DNA from: Rhodanobacter thiooxydans LCS2
Lineage (GTDB): Bacteria; Pseudomonadota; Gammaproteobacteria; Xanthomonadales; Rhodanobacteraceae
NCBI RefSeq assembly: GCF_000264375.1
Contig: NZ_AJXW01000039.1
Span: 1-58,329 of the forward strand
Reading direction: 5' to 3'
DNA: 58,329 nucleotides
Part shown: piece by piece, positions 1 through 8,474 of the stretch
Layout: each line of letters begins with the position of its first letter
Position numbering within the stretch: position 1 is the first letter of the stretch
Notes under the pieces: model-generated
The model's database searches: none
What the model was told of the DNA's origin: nothing
What the model saw: the letters and a program-made list of their open reading frames with translations, nothing else
Position numbers and translations under genes: made by a program

Positions 1-231
1 CACCTTCGCCGGGTAGTTGCGGTTGACCGGCGGCGGTACGTGCGGCGGGCTGGTCAGCACCGCATGGATCGGCTTGCCCTGCGGGGGACCGAAGTCGCCA
101 TGGGTGGCGGCGATCGCAGCGGGGCTGGCGTCAGCCTCCCCCACCGGCGATACCGCGGACGGCTTGCCGGAGCAGCCGGCAAGCGCCAACGCGCTCGCCG
201 TGGCAAGAACAAGGAACAACGAACGTGACAT
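1..231 (-). CDS. nirK: Copper-containing nitrite reductase, N-terminal fragment
   Basis: This is the first 77 codons of a gene that runs off the left edge of the window. The start ATG is preceded by AGGGAG about 6 nt upstream. The N-terminus is a lipoprotein signal peptide with lipobox L17-A18-G19-C20, so the protein is probably anchored to a membrane on the periplasmic side. After a short Ala/Pro-rich linker comes [20 protein letters not shown] followed by a [10 protein letters not shown] stretch. I recognise this as the region just before the first cupredoxin domain of NirK, which reduces nitrite to nitric oxide in denitrification. The copper ligands lie beyond the window, so the assignment rests on the N-terminal motif and on the adjacent FNR-type regulator. 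The alternative is another multicopper oxidase of the same fold. Confidence 0.72.
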   Translation of the reverse strand, partial: MSRSLFLVLATASALALAGCSGKPSAVSPVGEADASPAAIAATHGDFGPPQGKPIHAVLTSPPHVPPPVNRNYPAKV

Positions 232-287
232 GGGTGTCTCCCTGTGGTTTCTGCGCGCAGAGCCTAGGGAGACGTTGCGAATCGCGC

Positions 288-301
288 TTGACGTATGTCA
301 T
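288..301. promoter_or_regulatory. Candidate FNR/DNR-family binding box upstream of nirK
   Basis: TTGAC-GTAT-GTCAT is a near-perfect inverted repeat with the half-site spacing of FNR/ANR/DNR boxes (consensus TTGAT-N4-ATCAA). Its centre lies about 63 nt before the nirK ATG. If it sits at the usual -41.5, transcription would start near position 253 and leave a leader of about 22 nt containing the ribosome binding site. This is activator geometry. It also lies downstream of the FNR gene's own stop codon, so nirK would have its own promoter. Confidence 0.6.
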
Positions 302-357
302 CTCTGCCGATGGAAAACGGCTGCTGCGTCAAGCCGCCACAGCTGCCGCGGAGACGC

Positions 358-1119
358 TCACTGCGGCAGCAGGTTCTTGCCGATCGCGCGCAGCCTTTCG
401 GGATCACGCAATACCATTTCGCGCCCCTCCAGTTCGATCAGGCCCTGCTGGCGGAACCGGCTGAGCACGCGGCTCACCGTTTCGGCAGCCAGCCGCAGGT
501 AGTTGGCGATGTCGCCGCGCGACATGCTGAGATGGAAGCGCGTGCCGGAAAAGCCGCGCTCCTCGTAACGCGCGGCGAGGTCGGTGAGGAAAGCAGCCAT
601 GCGCACGTCGGCGTTGTGGTCGCCGGCCAGCAGGGTGGCCATGCCAAGCTCCTTGCTGATCAGCCGGAACAGGCGCTGCTGCACCGCCGGCATGCGCGTG
701 GCCAGCGCGCTCATCGCCGGGAACGAGAAACGGCAGAAATACGCCGTATCCAGTGCCACCGCATCGCACGGGAACTGGTCCGGGTAGATCGCGTTGAGCC
801 CAATCACCTCGCCGGGCAGGTAGAAGCCAAGCACCTGCTCGCGCCCGGCGGGGTCGACCATGCTGGTCTTCACCGTGCCGGCGCGCACCGCGAAGATCGA
901 GCGAAACGGGTCGCCAGTGCGGAAGATGTGCTCGCCCGCGTGGAACGGCCCGACATGCTCGACCAGGCAGTGCAGCTCGACCAGCTCCGGCTTGCCATAA
1001 CCCTCCGCAATGCACGCTCCGGAGAACGCACAGGTGCGGCAAAAGTGCGTCTCGTCGCCGTCGTCGGCGATCGGGCTGGGCGGTTCGGGCAGGCGGCCTG
1101 CCGGATGGTTGCGGCGCAT
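358..1119 (-). CDS. fnr: FNR-type oxygen-sensing Crp family transcription regulator
   Basis: This 253-residue protein has the Crp/FNR layout: a short N-terminal extension, a cyclic-nucleotide-type beta-roll (about 50-150), a dimer helix and a C-terminal helix-turn-helix. C27-X2-C30-X5-C36 plus C118 match the four cysteines that hold the oxygen-labile [4Fe-4S] cluster of FNR. In the recognition helix the E-T-V-S-R string carries the Glu, Ser and Arg positions that read TTGAT half-sites. It is therefore expected to act under low oxygen. The neighbouring nirK with an FNR-like box is the obvious local target. An ATG at 1119 fits the length of the family, although the Shine-Dalgarno signal is weak. 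An inverted repeat lies in the upstream region (1155-1183). Confidence 0.88.
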   Translation of the reverse strand: MRRNHPAGRLPEPPSPIADDGDETHFCRTCAFSGACIAEGYGKPELVELHCLVEHVGPFHAGEHIFRTGDPFRSIFAVRAGTVKTSMVDPAGREQVLGFYLPGEVIGLNAIYPDQFPCDAVALDTAYFCRFSFPAMSALATRMPAVQQRLFRLISKELGMATLLAGDHNADVRMAAFLTDLAARYEERGFSGTRFHLSMSRGDIANYLRLAAETVSRVLSRFRQQGLIELEGREMVLRDPERLRAIGKNLLPQ

Positions 1120-1154
1120 GGGGAACCTGTGGGGATCGCGCGTGGGGGCTCGGG

Positions 1155-1183
1155 CGTGATGGCGTCAGGTTGCAGCCATCACG
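1155..1183. promoter_or_regulatory. Inverted repeat upstream of fnr
   Basis: CGTGATGGC and GCCATCACG form a perfect 9-bp inverted repeat with an 11-nt loop, 36-64 nt before the fnr start codon. On the transcribed (minus) strand a TATATT hexamer lies at 1198-1203, so the repeat could be in the leader RNA or could be an operator. No protein is assigned. Confidence 0.35.
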
Positions 1184-1301
1184 TCAACATGAGGCGGAAT
1201 ATATCGCGATGATACGCAACGACGGCGATTGCGGTGGCAAATGCCACGGGGCATGACGTCGCAGCAACGTCTACGCCGGTTTTGCCGGCCCCGGAAAGAA
1301 C

Positions 1302-1327
1302 AAGGGCCGGCATCACTGCCGGCCCTT
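1302..1327 (-). terminator. Intrinsic terminator of tRNA-Asn
   Basis: An 11-bp perfect stem (AAGGGCCGGCA / TGCCGGCCCTT) with a 4-nt loop begins 11 nt after the CCA end of the tRNA on the minus strand and is followed by a T-rich tract (TTGTTCTTT). It is well placed to end the tRNA transcript. Confidence 0.75.
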
Positions 1328-1337
1328 GGCTTGCATC

Positions 1338-1414
1338 TGGCGCCCGAAGTTGGACTCGAACCAACGACCCCCTGATTAACAGTCAAGTGCTCTAACCAGC
1401 TGAGCTATTCGGGC
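1338..1414 (-). tRNA. tRNA-Asn (anticodon GTT), CCA encoded
   Basis: The reverse strand folds as a complete cloverleaf. The acceptor stem is GCCCGAA/TTCGGGC, the D stem GCTC/GAGC, the anticodon stem CTTGA/TCAGG around CTGTTAA (anticodon GTT, Asn), the T arm GTTGG-TTCGAGT-CCAAC, the discriminator G, and an encoded CCA at 1338-1340. The length is 77 nt with CCA. It stands alone between ppnN and fnr with its own terminator. No integrase or direct repeat suggestive of an attachment site was seen next to it. Confidence 0.97.
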
Positions 1415-1481
1415 GGGAGCTGCGTAGTTTGCTAAGCACCTGGCGAACTGTCAAGCCACGCCGGGCCGCCGCCGCGCCTCG

Positions 1482-2882
1482 TCAGGCGCTCAGCACCCGG
1501 TAGCACGGCACGTACGCGGTACCGCCGGGAAGCTTCATGCGGTGCTGGTCGACAAAGGCCTGCAGCAGCTTGTCCAGCGCGCGCATGATGTCCGCGTCGC
1601 CGTCGATGGCGAACGGGCCGTGCTGCTCGATCGCCTGTATGCCCTCTTCCTTCACGTTGCCGGCGACGATGCCGGAAAACGCCCGGCGCAGGTCGGCCGC
1701 CAGCTCGTGCCGGGGACGCTCATGGTAAATCTGCAGTGCGCGCATCGCCTCGTGGGTAGGGCGAAACGGCTGCTGGAACTCCAGCGGAATCTGCAGCGCC
1801 CAGTTGAAGAAGAATGCATCCTTGGTGTCGAGCCGGTTGTGACGCACTTTCTCCAGGCCCTTGATCATCATGCGCGCCACCGTTTCCGGGTTGTCCACGA
1901 CGATCTGGTAATGCCGGGCCACCTCGTCGCCCAGGCTGAGCCGCAGAAAGCGGTCGATCTGCTCGAAATAGGCCGCCGACTGGCGCGGACCGGTGAAGAT
2001 CAGCGGGAACGGCGTGCTGGCGTTGTCCGGGTGCAGCAGGATACCAAGCAGGTAGAGGATCTCCTCGGCCGTGCCGACGCCGCCGGGGAACACGATGATG
2101 CCGTGGCCCAGGCGCACAAACGCCTCCAGCCGCTTCTCGATGTCCGGCATGATCACCAGGTGGTTGACGATAGGGTTCGGCGACTCGGCCGCGATGATGC
2201 CCGGCTCGGTGATGCCGATGTAGCGGTTGTGCCGCCGCCGCTGCTTGGCGTGCGAGATGGTCGCGCCCTTCATCGGTCCCTTCATCGCGCCCGGACCGCA
2301 GCCGGTGCAGATGTCCAGCCCGCGCAGGCCGAGCTGGTAGCCGACCAGCTTGGTGTAGTCGTACTCCTCGCGCGAGATCGAATGGCCGCCCCAGCACACC
2401 ACCAGGTTCGGGTCGACCTGCGGCTTGAGGATGCGTGCGTTGCGCAGGATCTCGAACACGCTCTGGGTCAGCGCGGCGGACGCGTCCAGATCGAAACCAA
2501 TCTGCTCCAGCTGGGTCGACACGTAGACGATGTCGCGCACCACCGCCACCAGCAGCTCGTTGATGCCGCGTATGATCTGGCCGTCCACGAACGCCTGCGC
2601 CGGCGCGTTCGACAGTTCGATCTTCATGCCGCGATCCTGCTGCAGCACCTGGATGTCGAAATCCGGGTACTGCTCCAGGATCGCCCGCGGATCATCGCTG
2701 ATGTTGCCGGAAGTCAGCACCGCCAGCGCACAGCGGCGCAGCAGCGCATGCAGGCCCGAACCGCTGGCGCCGCGCAGGCGCGCCACCTCGTTGCGGGAAA
2801 GGACGTCCAGGCCGCCGATCGGCGAGATGCGGGCGCTGACGGTCTTGGCCGTGACAGAAGGATCGGCATAAGGGGCGTTCAT
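1482..2882 (-). CDS. ppnN: Pyrimidine/purine nucleotide 5'-monophosphate nucleosidase
   Basis: This 466-residue protein is close in length to E. coli PpnN/YgdH (about 454). The central Rossmann-like LOG domain contains CTGCGPGAMKGPMKGA and FPGGVGTAEE, the PGGxGTxxE active-site motif of the LOG/lysine decarboxylase-like fold. The flanking N- and C-terminal regions are typical of PpnN. The enzyme hydrolyses nucleoside monophosphates to base and ribose-5-phosphate, and in E. coli it is controlled by (p)ppGpp. The start was set at MNAPYADP, with GGAG 5 nt upstream. The frame stays open upstream to 3017, but that extension carries no family similarity. It is monocistronic, between tRNA-Asn and a receptor gene. 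Confidence 0.92.
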   Translation of the reverse strand: MNAPYADPSVTAKTVSARISPIGGLDVLSRNEVARLRGASGSGLHALLRRCALAVLTSGNISDDPRAILEQYPDFDIQVLQQDRGMKIELSNAPAQAFVDGQIIRGINELLVAVVRDIVYVSTQLEQIGFDLDASAALTQSVFEILRNARILKPQVDPNLVVCWGGHSISREEYDYTKLVGYQLGLRGLDICTGCGPGAMKGPMKGATISHAKQRRRHNRYIGITEPGIIAAESPNPIVNHLVIMPDIEKRLEAFVRLGHGIIVFPGGVGTAEEILYLLGILLHPDNASTPFPLIFTGPRQSAAYFEQIDRFLRLSLGDEVARHYQIVVDNPETVARMMIKGLEKVRHNRLDTKDAFFFNWALQIPLEFQQPFRPTHEAMRALQIYHERPRHELAADLRRAFSGIVAGNVKEEGIQAIEQHGPFAIDGDADIMRALDKLLQAFVDQHRMKLPGGTAYVPCYRVLSA

Positions 2883-2992
2883 CGAGTCTCCATGTTCTTG
2901 GGTGCGTCGGCCTTGGCTCAAGACTAGCCGCGTAGCTTCGTGCCATACGCCGGACAGGGTCAAGTATCGGCCTGCGCGTGCATCGGCCAGAA

Positions 2993-3025
2993 AAAAGCCG
3001 GCGCCCTCACGGGCCACCGGCTTTT
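2993..3025 (-). terminator. Intrinsic terminator after the TonB-dependent receptor
   Basis: AAAAGCCGG and CCGGCTTTT pair across a 15-nt GC-rich loop 23 nt past the receptor stop codon. Read leftward, the stem is followed by a run of six T residues. A weaker T run on the other strand could also serve rightward transcripts. Confidence 0.7.
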
Positions 3026-3047
3026 CCCGCCAGACGGCGCGATGCGC

Positions 3048-6000
3048 TTAGAACGTGTAGCGCAGCGTGATCATCGCCGACCAGCGCGACACCACGTTGG
3101 TCTTGGTGTTGCGGCCGGCGTCGTAGGTGATCTTCGGGGCCGGCTGGTAGTTGCCGCTCTTGTCGGTGGGCAGCGAGTAGATGTATTTCCCGTCCGCACC
3201 CACGCCTTCGTAGCTGGCAAGCGTGCGCGTGTACGGGAAGGGCACGTAGCTCTGCTGGCCCCAGTCGCTGTTCAGGAGGTTCATGAAGTTATAGATGTCC
3301 AGACGCAGCTCGCCCTTGTTGCCTTTGAAGATGCCGGGCACTTCCTGACGGAAGCTGAGGTCTACCTGGTTCACCCAGGCCGAAGCGGCACGGTTGCGGC
3401 CAGCGATGGCACCTTGATGATCCTTCAGGTAGGAATCGTTCTGGATGAAGTTGAAGAACTGATCGATCGCGGCCTGGCTGGTGCCCGCCTTGAAGCTCAC
3501 ATCGCCCTTGTTCGGGATGTAGATCAGGTCGGTCTTGTACGAATCGCCGTTGGCGTCGTTGCCGAAGACCCAGCTGTACGGCTGTCCGCTGTGGCCGTCG
3601 TAGAACGCGCTGACGCTGGTCACATAATCACCGAAGAAACGATGCTGCCAGGTCAGCGAAGCATTCAGGCGCTGCTTGATCGCATAATTCGACGTGGATG
3701 CCACGTCGTCGTTCGGATTCACCCAGGCATTGTTGGAGTAGTTCGAGCTGGCCTGGCTGGACGTGCCCGGATTCACCTCGGTGGCATTGCCGAACGTCAC
3801 GCCCAGGCTGCCGAACCAGTTCTCCGAGAACGGCTTCTTCAGCGACAGGGTCAGCGCCTCGGAGCGGCCCTTGTGGGTGTTGGTCAGCAGGGTCGACGTG
3901 CCGGAAAAACGCTTGTCCTGGTTGGCCCGCGCGTCGCTGGAGACGCTGGCCTCGCCCGGGGTCTTCCAGTACTGGTTGCGGCCGTCTGGCAGCACGCCGG
4001 TCGGCGCACCGATATTGATGTTCTTGTAGAAGATGCCGTTGCGGGTGATGATCCGCTGGTATTCGGCCGAGAAGATCGTGCCCAGCCACGGCAGCTCGCG
4101 GTCGAACGCCAGGCTCATCTTCCACACCGACGGCAACTGGAAGTTCGGGTCGACCGTGTCGACGTTCATCTGCGCGTTGCCCGGAGGCAGGTTCTGCGCA
4201 AACGGGTCCGCACTGAACACCGGCAGCGTGTTGCCGACGCCGGGCTGCAGGCCCTGGTTGTTGAACACCGAGTAGGTGGCCACAGTCATGCCATTGTTCT
4301 GGTACGGGTTGGTCATCCACACCGTCGGCGGATTGGACTGGAACAGGCCCACGCCGCCGCGCAGCTGCATCATCCGCTCGCTGTCAAAGCTGTAATTGAA
4401 CGACAGACGCGGCTCGACCAGCTTCATGCCGTCGATGGTGTTGTCGTTGCGATACCCGAACGCGGTCGTGAAGGTCGGGTTGTAGATCGGCGAATCACCC
4501 GTCTTGTTGAGGTTCACGCGCACGCCGTACTGCACCGACAGGTTGCCGGTGGGCTGCCAGGTATCCTGCAGGAAGAAGCCGTACTGGCGCAGGGTCCAGG
4601 CGGCCGCTACGTCGGCCATCGTGTAGCCGGCGGCCGGCTGATAGAGGTTGTAGGAGCCGTAGATGCCCTTCTCGAAGTTGTCGATGCCATAGAACTCGTA
4701 CGCGCCGAACTGGGTGCGGCCGAACAGGTTGTAGATCTTGTTCTGCTGGAAATCGACGCCGCCCTTGATGGTGTGCTCGTCCAGATACAGCGTACCGGCG
4801 AACAACCCCTTCCAGGTCTTGATGTCCAGCACGTTGTAATGGCTGTACTGATCCTCGCCCAGGTCGACGTACGGCGCCTTGCCCTGCTGCTTGCCCTTCT
4901 TGTCGAGGGTGCGGGTGATGTCCACCCAAACCTGCGGCTGCTGCGTATCGACCGTGCGCACCTGCGAGAACTGCGAGTAGCCGATCTTGGCCTCGGTGGA
5001 GAAGTTGCCGGTCCAGTCGTCGAACACCTGCAGCACGGTGTTCTTGGTGTCGCTGTTCTTGGTGTACCAGTAGCTGGTCAAGCCGATGGAGCTGGAGGAG
5101 TTGCCCTGCACGATAGGCTGGGTTTCCTTGGTGCGCTGGTAGGACAGGCTCGCGCGATGGTTGTCGGCGATGTTCCAGTCCAGCTTCAGCAGGTAGCGCT
5201 TGTCCTCCAGGTCGGAGGTGCCGCCGCTGAAGGAGCCCGGCTTCAGGCCCAGGGCATTTGCGGCATCAATGACGCGCTGCAGGTCCGCCGGCGAGACCTT
5301 GTTGGAGGTCGATGCGCCAGTCAGCGACGGATCCAGGCCATTGGCCGAGTCGGCGCCCAGGCCAACGGTTTTTTCCTTCTCGAAATTCGCGAAGAAGAAC
5401 AGCTTGTCCTTGATGATCGGGCCGCCCAGCGTGGCGCCCGCCGTCCAGTCGTTCTTGTAACCCTTGTACTCGCGATCCTTGTCGAGCCAGCCCGCGTTGC
5501 CAACCAGCTTGTCGGCGTTGCGATAGGCGTAGTACACCGAACCGTGGAACTCATTCGTGCCGCTCTTGGTCACCGCGTTGATGTTGGCACCGACCGTGTC
5601 GGAGGCCACGTCGAAGTTCGCAGTCGAAATGTTGTATTCCTCGATGGTGTCGGTGGACACCGGCGAGCCGATGTACGGCATGCCATTCGAGTTCAGGCCG
5701 AACGGGTCACCGACGGAGACACCGTCCACGCTGATGTTGTTGTAGCGGCTGTTCTGGCCCATCGCCGACATCGAGCCGTCACCGCGATCCGTGATGACGA
5801 TACGCGGGTCTAGCCGGGCGATGTCCTGGATCGAGCGACCCGGCGTCGGCGTCGCCTGCAGTTCGCGCTGCGAAACGTTGGTCGAAAGCCCCTTGTTGTC
5901 CGGCGTGAAGGTCTGCGCCAGGGCATTGGCCGAAACGGTCACGCCTTCCAGGTTCTTCGCTTCCACTGCACCCATGGTCAGGTTCACCGCCGTGCTTTGC

Positions 6001-6311
6001 GACAACTGCAAGTAGACGTTGTTCTGCTCGACCTGGCTCAGGCCAGCCTTGGAAGCCGTCACGTCGAACGGGCCGCCAACACGCAGGCCTTGCGCCGAAT
6101 AGCGACCATCCGCGTCGGTGGTGGTGATCTTGGTGGTTCCCGACGGCTCGTGCACGATCTGCACGGTGGCGCCGGCCACCGGCTGGCCGTTCGCGTCGAG
6201 CACGCGGCCGCTGATCGAGGAGGAGGTGTCCTGCGCAATGACAGGCACTGACGCCGCCAGCAACGAGGCAATGGCAAACGGCAGGAGTTTGGCGCGAATT
6301 CGATTGTTCAT
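3048..6311 (-). CDS. Oar-like TonB-dependent outer-membrane receptor with carboxypeptidase-regulatory-like domain
   Basis: This is a protein of 1087 residues. A Sec signal peptide (about 1-26, ending VIAQ) is followed by a carboxypeptidase-regulatory-like (transthyretin-type) domain at about 31-115 (SISGRVLDANGQPVAGATVQ). A plug domain (about 130-250) contains NNISVDGVSVGDPFG and ends near NINAVTKSGTNEFHG. A long beta-barrel follows and ends in the aromatic outer-membrane sorting signature LRYTF. This architecture matches the Oar/SusC-like receptors that are numerous in Xanthomonadales. The substrate cannot be read from sequence; peptides or glycans are plausible. It is a single gene with a 352-bp upstream region and its own terminator. 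Confidence 0.88.
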   Translation of the reverse strand: MNNRIRAKLLPFAIASLLAASVPVIAQDTSSSISGRVLDANGQPVAGATVQIVHEPSGTTKITTTDADGRYSAQGLRVGGPFDVTASKAGLSQVEQNNVYLQLSQSTAVNLTMGAVEAKNLEGVTVSANALAQTFTPDNKGLSTNVSQRELQATPTPGRSIQDIARLDPRIVITDRGDGSMSAMGQNSRYNNISVDGVSVGDPFGLNSNGMPYIGSPVSTDTIEEYNISTANFDVASDTVGANINAVTKSGTNEFHGSVYYAYRNADKLVGNAGWLDKDREYKGYKNDWTAGATLGGPIIKDKLFFFANFEKEKTVGLGADSANGLDPSLTGASTSNKVSPADLQRVIDAANALGLKPGSFSGGTSDLEDKRYLLKLDWNIADNHRASLSYQRTKETQPIVQGNSSSSIGLTSYWYTKNSDTKNTVLQVFDDWTGNFSTEAKIGYSQFSQVRTVDTQQPQVWVDITRTLDKKGKQQGKAPYVDLGEDQYSHYNVLDIKTWKGLFAGTLYLDEHTIKGGVDFQQNKIYNLFGRTQFGAYEFYGIDNFEKGIYGSYNLYQPAAGYTMADVAAAWTLRQYGFFLQDTWQPTGNLSVQYGVRVNLNKTGDSPIYNPTFTTAFGYRNDNTIDGMKLVEPRLSFNYSFDSERMMQLRGGVGLFQSNPPTVWMTNPYQNNGMTVATYSVFNNQGLQPGVGNTLPVFSADPFAQNLPPGNAQMNVDTVDPNFQLPSVWKMSLAFDRELPWLGTIFSAEYQRIITRNGIFYKNINIGAPTGVLPDGRNQYWKTPGEASVSSDARANQDKRFSGTSTLLTNTHKGRSEALTLSLKKPFSENWFGSLGVTFGNATEVNPGTSSQASSNYSNNAWVNPNDDVASTSNYAIKQRLNASLTWQHRFFGDYVTSVSAFYDGHSGQPYSWVFGNDANGDSYKTDLIYIPNKGDVSFKAGTSQAAIDQFFNFIQNDSYLKDHQGAIAGRNRAASAWVNQVDLSFRQEVPGIFKGNKGELRLDIYNFMNLLNSDWGQQSYVPFPYTRTLASYEGVGADGKYIYSLPTDKSGNYQPAPKITYDAGRNTKTNVVSRWSAMITLRYTF

Positions 6312-6663
6312 TACTTGGGTCGTCCCTCAGGCTCGCAACGAAAAAAGACTCATGATTGGGGTCAAAAACGCCGCCACGCCCGGCAGGTGCCAGGCGTGAA
6401 CAGACGCGATGCATAACCCCGGTTTTGGTATTGCTGCGGCCCCATGGAGCATGGACCTGCAAAAATTTCCGCTCGCTGGACCTTCCCGCCCGCGCGCTTG
6501 TTAAGCGATTTTAACGGCATTGTGTGACTTTTTTGTAACGGTCACACGACAACGGTAGTCATCGAATCTCCCTTGGTCGCAACACGAATCCTTCCTGATC
6601 AATGAGATAGAGCCAAGCTGGCGCCTTCATTGCGGCCAAGCCTGCTCCGTCGCCTATATCGGA
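6312..6663. other. 352-bp intergenic region: receptor promoter area
   Basis: There is no gene here. It holds the promoter of the leftward receptor gene. On the minus strand a TAAAAT hexamer (6508-6513) lies 19 nt downstream of TTACAA. An inverted repeat GTGTGAC-N12-GTCACAC (6522-6547) overlaps the presumed -35 region, and a second small repeat GTTAA-N6-TTAAC (about 6499-6514) overlaps the -10 region. The resulting leader would be close to 190 nt. Nothing resembling a structured RNA family was recognised. Confidence 0.4.
6522..6547. promoter_or_regulatory. Inverted repeat, possible operator of receptor gene
   Basis: GTGTGAC and GTCACAC are perfectly complementary and separated by 12 nt, near the presumed -35 of the receptor promoter. 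The half-sites resemble CRP/Clp half-sites, but the spacing is too long for that family, so the binding protein is unknown. Confidence 0.3.
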
Positions 6664-8376
6664 TCATTCCCTTTTGTCGAGATAGCGCGCACGTTTGGCC
6701 GGTTTCAGGTTGGCCAGGTCAAGCATCACCAGGCCGTCCACGCAGCCGGAGAAACCCGGGTCCTCGCCGAAGTCGAAGAACTGCACGCCGGCGGGCTCGA
6801 CCAGGTCGACATACTGGCGATACAGCACCGGCATGCTCACGCCCAGCGCGTCCAGGTGGTGTTTCAGCCTGCCCAGGCCGGCAACAGCGTCCAGCCCCTC
6901 CAGCGCCGTGCGCACTCCCTGCACCACTTCGGCCGAGACCACGAAGGGTTGGCGCGCCGCGGCGAGACCCGGCGCGCCGAAATAATGCTGATGCGCCGCG
7001 ACGATCCATTCGCGCGCCTCGCGCGGCAGGCTCATCGACATGCTCACCGGGCCGAACAGGTAGCGCAGCTCCGGGTGCCGCTGCAGATACAGGCCGATGC
7101 CCTGCCACAACTGATCCAGCGCGCGCGAGCGCCAGTACGCCGGCGCAATGAAGCTGCGCCCCAGTTCCAGCCCCTGCGCCAGGCGCGATTCCAGCGCCGG
7201 CGAATAGTCGAACAGGCTGGAGGTATACAGGCCGCCCATGCCGCGCTCGGCGATCAGCCGGCCGCCGTGGCCGAAGCGGTAGGCGCCGACGATGCGCAGC
7301 GCCTGCGGGTCCCATAGCACCAGATGCTCGTAGTGCGCATCGTAGGCATCCAGGTCGCGCCGGGCGCCGGTACCTTCGCCGACCTTGCGAAAGGTCAGTT
7401 CGCGCAGGCGGCCGATCTCGCGCATCACCGCGCTGTCGGGCATCCCCATGAACAGCCACGCCTGCTTGCCATCACCCAGGTCGGCCAGTTTCTCGCAGCG
7501 CAAAAGCTCCGCCGCGACCTCCGCAGCCGGCTCGGGCAAGGCCAGCGGCGCCTGACCGCCGAACACCAGGCCGCGGTGCTGGCCGACCCGGTAGACGTGC
7601 CGGCGCATCAGCCTGGCGGCCTGCTTCGGCGAGCCGCCGCTGCGCTGCGCAAGCTCCTCGGGGCTGACCAGCGCGCCGATGCTGAAACCGATCCGCCGCT
7701 TGCCGGGCGCCACCGCCTCGCGCGGCAGCATCGCTGTGCTCAGTGGCTTGGCCAGCATCGACAGGCCATAGAACATGGCCGAATTGCGCGCCGACACGTG
7801 TACCGGCAGCACCGGCGTCTTGCTGCGCAAGGACAACCGCGCAAAGCCGTCCGACCAGTGGCCGTCGCGCACGCCGCCGGGGCGCATGCGCGAGACCTCG
7901 CCGGCGGGGAACACGATCAGCGCCTCGCCACGCTCCAGCGCTCGATAGATGCCGCGCAGGCGCGAGGCGGCTCCCTTGCCGAACACGTCCACCGGCAGCA
8001 GCAACTGGCCCAGCTGCGGCACTGTCGCCAGCCAGTCGTTGCCGAGGATGCGCACGTCGCGGCGCACCGAGCCGATCAGCTGCAGCAGCGCCAGCGCGTC
8101 CTGCATGCCCAGCGGATGGTTGGCCACCGCCAGCAGCGGGCCCTCGACGGGAATGTTCTCGAGGTCGCCGGGGTTGACGTGGTGGCTGGTGCCGAGCACG
8201 TCCAGCACGCGATCGACGAAGTCGAAGCCTTCGGCACCACCGACCCGGGCCAGCACGCGGTTGAAGCCGTCTTCGTCGGCCAGCCGCCCGAGCATGCCCG
8301 CCATCGGCCGGCGCAGACGCGGATATTGCGCCAACCAGGGCACTCGATCGACAAGGGACTGTTCGATGCTCAGCAT
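6664..8376 (-). CDS. Bifunctional two-domain acyltransferase, OlsF-like (probable ornithine-lipid synthesis)
   Basis: This 570-residue protein joins two acyltransferase domains. The N-terminal half (about 60-290) is a PlsC-like O-acyltransferase with the catalytic NHPLGMQD block (HX4D) and an FPAGE-VSR block. The C-terminal half (about 310-560) matches the OlsB/GNAT-type N-acyltransferase family (RELTFRKVGEG, AYRFGHGGRL, SFIAPAYWRSRALDQLWQGI). Such fusions include OlsF, which makes ornithine lipids: the C-terminal half forms the amide bond and the N-terminal half the ester bond. It lies last in a leftward cluster grxD-yciK-marC, with a 98-bp gap after marC. Whether the acceptor is ornithine or another amino acid cannot be told from sequence. 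Confidence 0.8.
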   Translation of the reverse strand: MLSIEQSLVDRVPWLAQYPRLRRPMAGMLGRLADEDGFNRVLARVGGAEGFDFVDRVLDVLGTSHHVNPGDLENIPVEGPLLAVANHPLGMQDALALLQLIGSVRRDVRILGNDWLATVPQLGQLLLPVDVFGKGAASRLRGIYRALERGEALIVFPAGEVSRMRPGGVRDGHWSDGFARLSLRSKTPVLPVHVSARNSAMFYGLSMLAKPLSTAMLPREAVAPGKRRIGFSIGALVSPEELAQRSGGSPKQAARLMRRHVYRVGQHRGLVFGGQAPLALPEPAAEVAAELLRCEKLADLGDGKQAWLFMGMPDSAVMREIGRLRELTFRKVGEGTGARRDLDAYDAHYEHLVLWDPQALRIVGAYRFGHGGRLIAERGMGGLYTSSLFDYSPALESRLAQGLELGRSFIAPAYWRSRALDQLWQGIGLYLQRHPELRYLFGPVSMSMSLPREAREWIVAAHQHYFGAPGLAAARQPFVVSAEVVQGVRTALEGLDAVAGLGRLKHHLDALGVSMPVLYRQYVDLVEPAGVQFFDFGEDPGFSGCVDGLVMLDLANLKPAKRARYLDKRE

Positions 8377-8474
8377 GTCTGCCTCCTCGGGTTCCCCCCA
8401 TCCTGCCGGCCGATTATGACAGCCGCACGATCATGCGAGCCTTGCTCTGCGACAACCGGGCCAAGGTCATCGTT

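Noticed and set aside
1338..1414. tRNA-Asn considered as an integration site of a genomic island
   Set aside because: The neighbouring genes are housekeeping-type with uniform composition; no integrase or duplicated tRNA 3' end was seen in the window.
2940..5813. A 957-codon plus-strand frame opposite the first receptor gene
   Set aside because: It is a shadow frame with no recognisable motif, while the minus strand encodes a complete receptor with signal peptide, plug and barrel.
6522..6547. Inverted repeat considered as a CRP/Clp site
   Set aside because: The consensus TGTGA-N6-TCACA needs a 6-nt gap; here the equivalent spacing is 14 nt.
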